Origin: an uncultured Paracoccaceae bacterium
GTDB lineage: Bacteria > Pseudomonadota > Alphaproteobacteria > Rhodobacterales > Rhodobacteraceae
Reading direction: 5' to 3'
DNA length: 64,000 bases
Assembly (NCBI GenBank): GCA_951812305.1
Contig: CATOSB010000002.1
Coordinates: forward strand, 744,001 to 808,000
A program made the position numbers and the translations under genes. The notes under the pieces were generated by a model. It was not told the origin of the DNA, did not search any database, and worked only from the letters and a program-made list of their open reading frames with translations. Below are positions 60,468 to 64,000 of this stretch, piece after piece (the first letter of the stretch is position 1; the number at the start of each line of letters is the position of its first letter).

Positions 60468-61900
60468 AGTTGCACCGTCACCCATTTCAGTTCCGTCATC
60501 GCTTCCATATCCGCGTCGGTGCCTTCGCGACCGACGCCGGATTCGCCGTTGCCGCCAAAGGGCACATGCGCCTCGTCATGAATCGTCGGGCCGTTGATAT
60601 GGCACATGCCCGCGCCGATGTTGCGGGCGAAATGGAAGGCCTTGTCGATGTCATGCGTGAAGATCGCCGACGATAGGCCATATTCGGTGTCGTTGGCTTT
60701 TTCGAGACCCTCTTCATAGCTGTCGATCGGATAGATCGAGGTGACCGGACCGAAGGTTTCCGTCTTGCAGACGGTCATCTCTTCGGAAACATCGGTCAGC
60801 AATGTGGGCTTGCACCGGTTGCCCTCCCATTCGCCGCCAACGACTGTTGCGCCCTTTGCGCGGGCATCTTCGATATGGCTTTTGATCCGCTCGCGCTGAC
60901 GCGGAGAAATTGCAGGCGCGATCACTGTATCGGGATCGCGCAGATCGCCCATACCGATCTTGGTAACGATCATCGAGAACCGCTTGACGAACTCATCATA
61001 AAGCGGCCGTTCGACGTAAAACCTGCTCGACGCAATACACGCTTGACCACCAAACATGAAAATCGACCGCGCGGCCAGCGGCATGACCTTGTCCAGATCA
61101 GCATCCGCTAGAATGACCGTGGGACTCTTACCACCCAGTTCCAGCGTGTTGGGCGTTTTGTTCTTGGCGCAGATTTCGTTGATGTGCTGGCCGACGACAG
61201 AAGACCCGGTGAAAGTGACAAAATCGATATCACCGTCGCTTGTCAGGTCGTCGCCGATTTCGGCTCCCATACCGGTTACGACGTTATAGGTGCCGGCAGG
61301 GAACCCGGCTTCGGCAATGATTTCGGCGAACAGCACCGTCAAATGCGGAGCCATTTCCGAGGGCAGATGTACGACGGTGTTCCCAACAGCCAACGCATTG
61401 GCGACGAGCCGGGTGGTCTTGATCAAAGGCACATTAAATGGCGTGATTACAGCGACAACACCCAAAGGCTCGCGGATCGACATTGAAACCGTGCCGGGAC
61501 GGTCCGACGGGATCGTCTCACCCCGCACATTCCGGCACAATCCTGCCGCCGCGCGAACCATCGTCAGTCCCTTGGTGAATTCGAACATCGCCTTGCCGAT
61601 GGGAGATCCGATTTCATCGATCAGGCAGTCGACAAGGTCCTTCTGCCGCTCTTCCATGATTTCGGCGACCCGCAGCAACCAGCGCTCACGCTCGGTCGGC
61701 GTGGTTTCCTTGTAAGCGGGAAATGCCGCCTTTGCGGCGCCGATGGCTTTGCGCATGTCATTGCCGGTGCCTCTAGCGGCGTTTGCATAAAGGCTGTCAT
61801 CCAGCGGGTTCAGATCCTCAAATGTATTCCCACCTTCGGCATCGACCCACTCACCACCGATGAAGTGCTGCAGCGTTTTGATGTCTGTTTTTGCGTCCAT
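60464..61900 (-). CDS. Aldehyde dehydrogenase (NAD(P)+), benzaldehyde/vanillin type
   Basis: 478 residues. E254 (NTLELGGKSP) and C288 (GGQACIASSRFYV) are the catalytic base and nucleophile. TPFNVPLIKTTRLVANAL resembles the benzaldehyde/vanillin dehydrogenase group. It lies 15 bp after dctM and overlaps the GST gene. It is a different subgroup from the ALDH at 10331. Confidence 0.9.
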   Translation of the reverse strand: MDAKTDIKTLQHFIGGEWVDAEGGNTFEDLNPLDDSLYANAARGTGNDMRKAIGAAKAAFPAYKETTPTERERWLLRVAEIMEERQKDLVDCLIDEIGSPIGKAMFEFTKGLTMVRAAAGLCRNVRGETIPSDRPGTVSMSIREPLGVVAVITPFNVPLIKTTRLVANALAVGNTVVHLPSEMAPHLTVLFAEIIAEAGFPAGTYNVVTGMGAEIGDDLTSDGDIDFVTFTGSSVVGQHINEICAKNKTPNTLELGGKSPTVILADADLDKVMPLAARSIFMFGGQACIASSRFYVERPLYDEFVKRFSMIVTKIGMGDLRDPDTVIAPAISPRQRERIKSHIEDARAKGATVVGGEWEGNRCKPTLLTDVSEEMTVCKTETFGPVTSIYPIDSYEEGLEKANDTEYGLSSAIFTHDIDKAFHFARNIGAGMCHINGPTIHDEAHVPFGGNGESGVGREGTDADMEAMTELKWVTVQL

Positions 61901-61915
61901 GATGAAGCTCCTTGC

Positions 61916-63277
61916 CTAGCCGCCGACAATTGTCTGCGGCAAAAATAATGCGATTTGCGGGAACAGGACCAAAAGGCCCAGCATTGCGGCCATTGCGAAC
62001 CAGAAAGGCCAGATACCGCGGAAGATCTGGCCCATCGGCACCTCTGGTGCGATGGATTTCACGATAAAGACGTTGATGCCCACCGGGGGCGAGATCATGC
62101 CCATTTCCAGCACGATCACAACGATGATGCCGAACCAGATCAGATCCCAGTTGAGCCCGATGGCGATGGGGATCACGACCGGAATTGTCAGCACCAGCAT
62201 GGCCATGGATTCGAGGAACATGCCGAGGAACATGTAGGCGACGATGATGACGAGCAACACGCCAACATCGCCGATCGGCAGCGAGGTCAGGATCGTGACC
62301 AGTTGTGCCGGCAATTCCGTCAGCGACATGAACGGGATGAAGACAAACGCCCCGATGATGATCAGAAAGACGGTGGCGGTCGCATTCATCGTTTGAAGGA
62401 TCACCTCGCGCGAGGCCTTCCACGTCAGCGACCGGCGCCACGCCGCGATGACGAATGTGAAGAAGGCCCCGACAGACGACGCCTCGACCGGCGTGAAAAA
62501 CCCGGTATACATGCCGCCGATGGTCAGAAGCACTACGCCCAGGATCGGCGCCGCACGCCAAACGCTTTCCATCCGTTCCGCGCGCCCGGACCGGTCGCCG
62601 CGAGGGCCAGCCTCCGGCTTGCGGCGTACGACCAGATAAATTGCACCGATGAACAACAGCGTCAGGATGATGCCGGGGAACACGCCCGCCATGAACAGCC
62701 GCCCGATACTTTGTTCGGTCAGCACCGCATAGATGATCATCCCACCCGATGGCGGGATCAGAAACCCGAGCGTGCCGCCCGCGGCCACCGACCCGGTGGC
62801 AAGGCTGTCGGCATATTTGTACTTTTTCATCTCGGGCAGCGCGACCCGACCCATTGTGACGGCGCTTGCCAGCGACGACCCCGACAGAGCTGCGAACCCC
62901 GCGCACGCGGCGATGGTGGCAGAGGCCAGCCCACCGCGCAGATGCCCCATCCAACGGTATGCGGCGGTGAACAGATCGTTCGACATGCCCGACACACCTG
63001 CCAGATTGCCCATCAGCACGAACATCGGGATCACCAGCAGGTTGAAGTTCGATGCCGCTTCAAAGGTCTCACCCGCAAGGTTTGAATAGGCGATCTTCCA
63101 GCCCCGCGCCCAGGCCTGATCTTCGGCCATGCCAACCGCAAGGAACTTGTTGGCGTTCGCGATCACCGTACCGACAAAACCGACGCCCAGCATCGACAAT
63201 GCCACCGGCATCCGCAACGCCAGAAGCACAAAGAGCGCCAGCAATCCCAACAGACCGAGTGTCGTCATCGAAATCAC
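61916..63277 (-). CDS. dctM: TRAP transporter large permease DctM (system 3)
   Basis: 453 residues, complete. Blocks: NLAGVSGMSNDLFTAAYRWM, GFAALSGSSLASAVTMG, FFTPVEASSVGAF and EMGMISPPVGINVFIVK. Very close to the split dctM of system 1, e.g. YMFLGMFLES against YMFLGMFLEG, so it gives the reference for the disruption there. The stop lies 15 bp from the ALDH start. Overlap with dctQ is 4 bp. Confidence 0.92.
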   Translation of the reverse strand: MISMTTLGLLGLLALFVLLALRMPVALSMLGVGFVGTVIANANKFLAVGMAEDQAWARGWKIAYSNLAGETFEAASNFNLLVIPMFVLMGNLAGVSGMSNDLFTAAYRWMGHLRGGLASATIAACAGFAALSGSSLASAVTMGRVALPEMKKYKYADSLATGSVAAGGTLGFLIPPSGGMIIYAVLTEQSIGRLFMAGVFPGIILTLLFIGAIYLVVRRKPEAGPRGDRSGRAERMESVWRAAPILGVVLLTIGGMYTGFFTPVEASSVGAFFTFVIAAWRRSLTWKASREVILQTMNATATVFLIIIGAFVFIPFMSLTELPAQLVTILTSLPIGDVGVLLVIIVAYMFLGMFLESMAMLVLTIPVVIPIAIGLNWDLIWFGIIVVIVLEMGMISPPVGINVFIVKSIAPEVPMGQIFRGIWPFWFAMAAMLGLLVLFPQIALFLPQTIVGG

Positions 63278-63813
63278 AGCGGGCCACCGCCGATCTTCAG
63301 CGTCACAACCCGGTCGGATCGCAGAAGCTGCCAGATATCCAGCAGCAGGACGACCGCATAGATCGCCATCGAAACCGACAGAAGGTAATAGAACGGCTCA
63401 TAGGAAATCAGCAGTTGCTGCGTCGTTTCCCCGAACCGCACCGCACTTTGCCCCGCGTGCCACAGCCGCCAAGCCATGACGATCAAAAGCGCCACGCCCA
63501 ATAGTTTCATCAAAATCATCGACCACTTCGCAAACCCCGCCGACATGCGGGATTCCAGCACCTCGATCTCGATATGCGCCCCAGCCCGCGCGCCCAGCGG
63601 CACCGACAGCGCAACGATCACCACCAACAACAGGATCAGGATGTCCTCCGCCCCGATGATCGGCGAGTTTAGCGCCTTGCGCATGATCAGCACGTTCCAC
63701 ACCGAAAACCCGGTCATGAACACAAGTGTCACTCCGCCGCAGATCAATGCGACCCAAGTCAGGACCTTGTCCAAATGGCCGATCAACCTTGGGAGTTTCG
63801 GCGTATCGTTCAT
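63274..63813 (-). CDS. dctQ: TRAP transporter small permease DctQ (system 3)
   Basis: 179 residues from the ATG at 63813, whose first bases overlap the stop of the upstream GST-type gene (TGATG). Contains GARAGAHIEIEVLESRMSAG and GETTQQLLISYEPFYYLLS, near-identical to DctQ of system 1. No dctP gene lies upstream in this window: the neighbour is a GST. The receptor may be encoded further away, or system 3 may borrow the DctP of system 1 or 2. Confidence 0.88.
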   Translation of the reverse strand: MNDTPKLPRLIGHLDKVLTWVALICGGVTLVFMTGFSVWNVLIMRKALNSPIIGAEDILILLLVVIVALSVPLGARAGAHIEIEVLESRMSAGFAKWSMILMKLLGVALLIVMAWRLWHAGQSAVRFGETTQQLLISYEPFYYLLSVSMAIYAVVLLLDIWQLLRSDRVVTLKIGGGPL

Positions 63814-64000
63814 CAGACCAACGCGAAATCCGGGCACCATTTCAGGATGCCTTGCTGATAGCTCTCCTTCGCCTCAAACGCTGCTGCCCAACGGCGGATG
63901 TTTGGGTATTTCTCAAACGAAAACCCGCAGCCCTTGATCACGAAATAAAGTGGGATCCAGGAGATATCGGCGAGCGTGAACCGGTCGCCCATAATCCATT
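63813..64000 (-). CDS. Glutathione S-transferase C-terminal fragment (runs off the window)
   Basis: The reverse strand from the window edge reads WIMGDRFTLADISWIPLYFV and then FSFEKYPNIRRWAAAFEAKE, ending ILKWCPDFALV with stop at 63813-63815. GDRFTLADI is the N-capping-box region of the GST helical domain and the Pro-N-x-x-R-W pattern follows it. Only the last ~62 residues are in the window; the start lies beyond base 64000. TGATG overlap with dctQ shows operon structure. Confidence 0.75.
   Translation of the reverse strand, partial: WIMGDRFTLADISWIPLYFVIKGCGFSFEKYPNIRRWAAAFEAKESYQQGILKWCPDFALV

Noticed and set aside
61851-62954. A 367-codon frame overlapping dctM and ALDH on the same strand
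   Set aside because: It is the +1 shadow of dctM; the product is Arg/His-rich without membrane helices.
1-64000. CRISPR arrays, tRNA or rRNA genes
   Set aside because: No regularly spaced repeats, no cloverleaf-like segments with the T-loop consensus, and no rRNA signature segments were recognised on either strand.

Overview
This window looks like a GC-rich alphaproteobacterial chromosome segment, most probably from a marine Roseobacter/Rhodobacterales-type bacterium. That is an inference from gene content: three TRAP transporters, dimethylglycine-dehydrogenase-like flavoproteins, an MttB-family protein, sulfatases, PobA/LigAB and many insertion sequences. No rRNA, tRNA or CRISPR array was seen. 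The segment is strongly IS-remodelled. Three IS630-type elements and two IS66 elements are complete, an IS200-type element is nested in one IS630, and IS630, IS200 and IS3 fragments are also present. At least five host genes are broken or truncated.

Layout. 1-4.0 kb: a truncated tctC-like binding protein and a sulfatase on the minus strand, then two convergent LysR genes fused tail to tail by a deletion. 4.1-9.0 kb: TRAP operon 1 (dctPQM), with dctM split by an IS630 that carries an IS200 element. 9.0-10.25 kb: a second IS630 sitting at the dctM stop codon. 10.3-14.3 kb: aldehyde dehydrogenase, DUF2218 protein, MOSC protein, an ABM-domain membrane protein and an SDR. 14.4-23.3 kb: an aromatic-acid unit (small ORF, pobA, ligA, ligB) followed by TRAP operon 2. 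Two almost identical IS66 copies interrupt the small ORF and dctQ.

23.7-33.2 kb: a LysR regulator divergent from an MttB-family methyltransferase. A sulfotransferase-like gene lies on the opposite strand. It is followed by two ~790-residue flavin/folate-type amine dehydrogenases and a class III aminotransferase with 4-bp overlaps. This looks like a methylated-amine or betaine breakdown module. 33.2-34.35 kb: IS630. 34.35-41.9 kb: a peptide/nickel-type ABC importer operon ending in a CocE-type hydrolase. Divergent from it at 42.1-46.5 kb are a class V aminotransferase, a sulfatase, a uronate-dehydrogenase-like SDR and a 2OG-Fe(II) oxygenase, then an NHL-propeller protein cut by an IS630.

48.8-51.8 kb: an IS graveyard with an ABC permease carrying an unusual C-terminal extension and an unrecognised 146-residue protein. 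51.8-64 kb, minus strand: a redox cluster of GST, TRAP QM, ALDH, GST, SDR, lectin-like secreted protein, cupin, DUF2218, tandem OsmC, Rieske oxygenase, CitE-like lyase, SBP56/methanethiol-oxidase-like protein, ferredoxin and CoA-binding protein. Several genes are translationally coupled.

Together the genes describe an organism that imports organic acids, methylated amines and peptide-like or sulfated compounds and breaks them down oxidatively. Several of these routes have been damaged or re-wired by transposition. The least explained parts are the MttB/dehydrogenase module, the SBP56-ferredoxin-Rieske cluster, and a 10-bp-phased repeat shared by three promoters.
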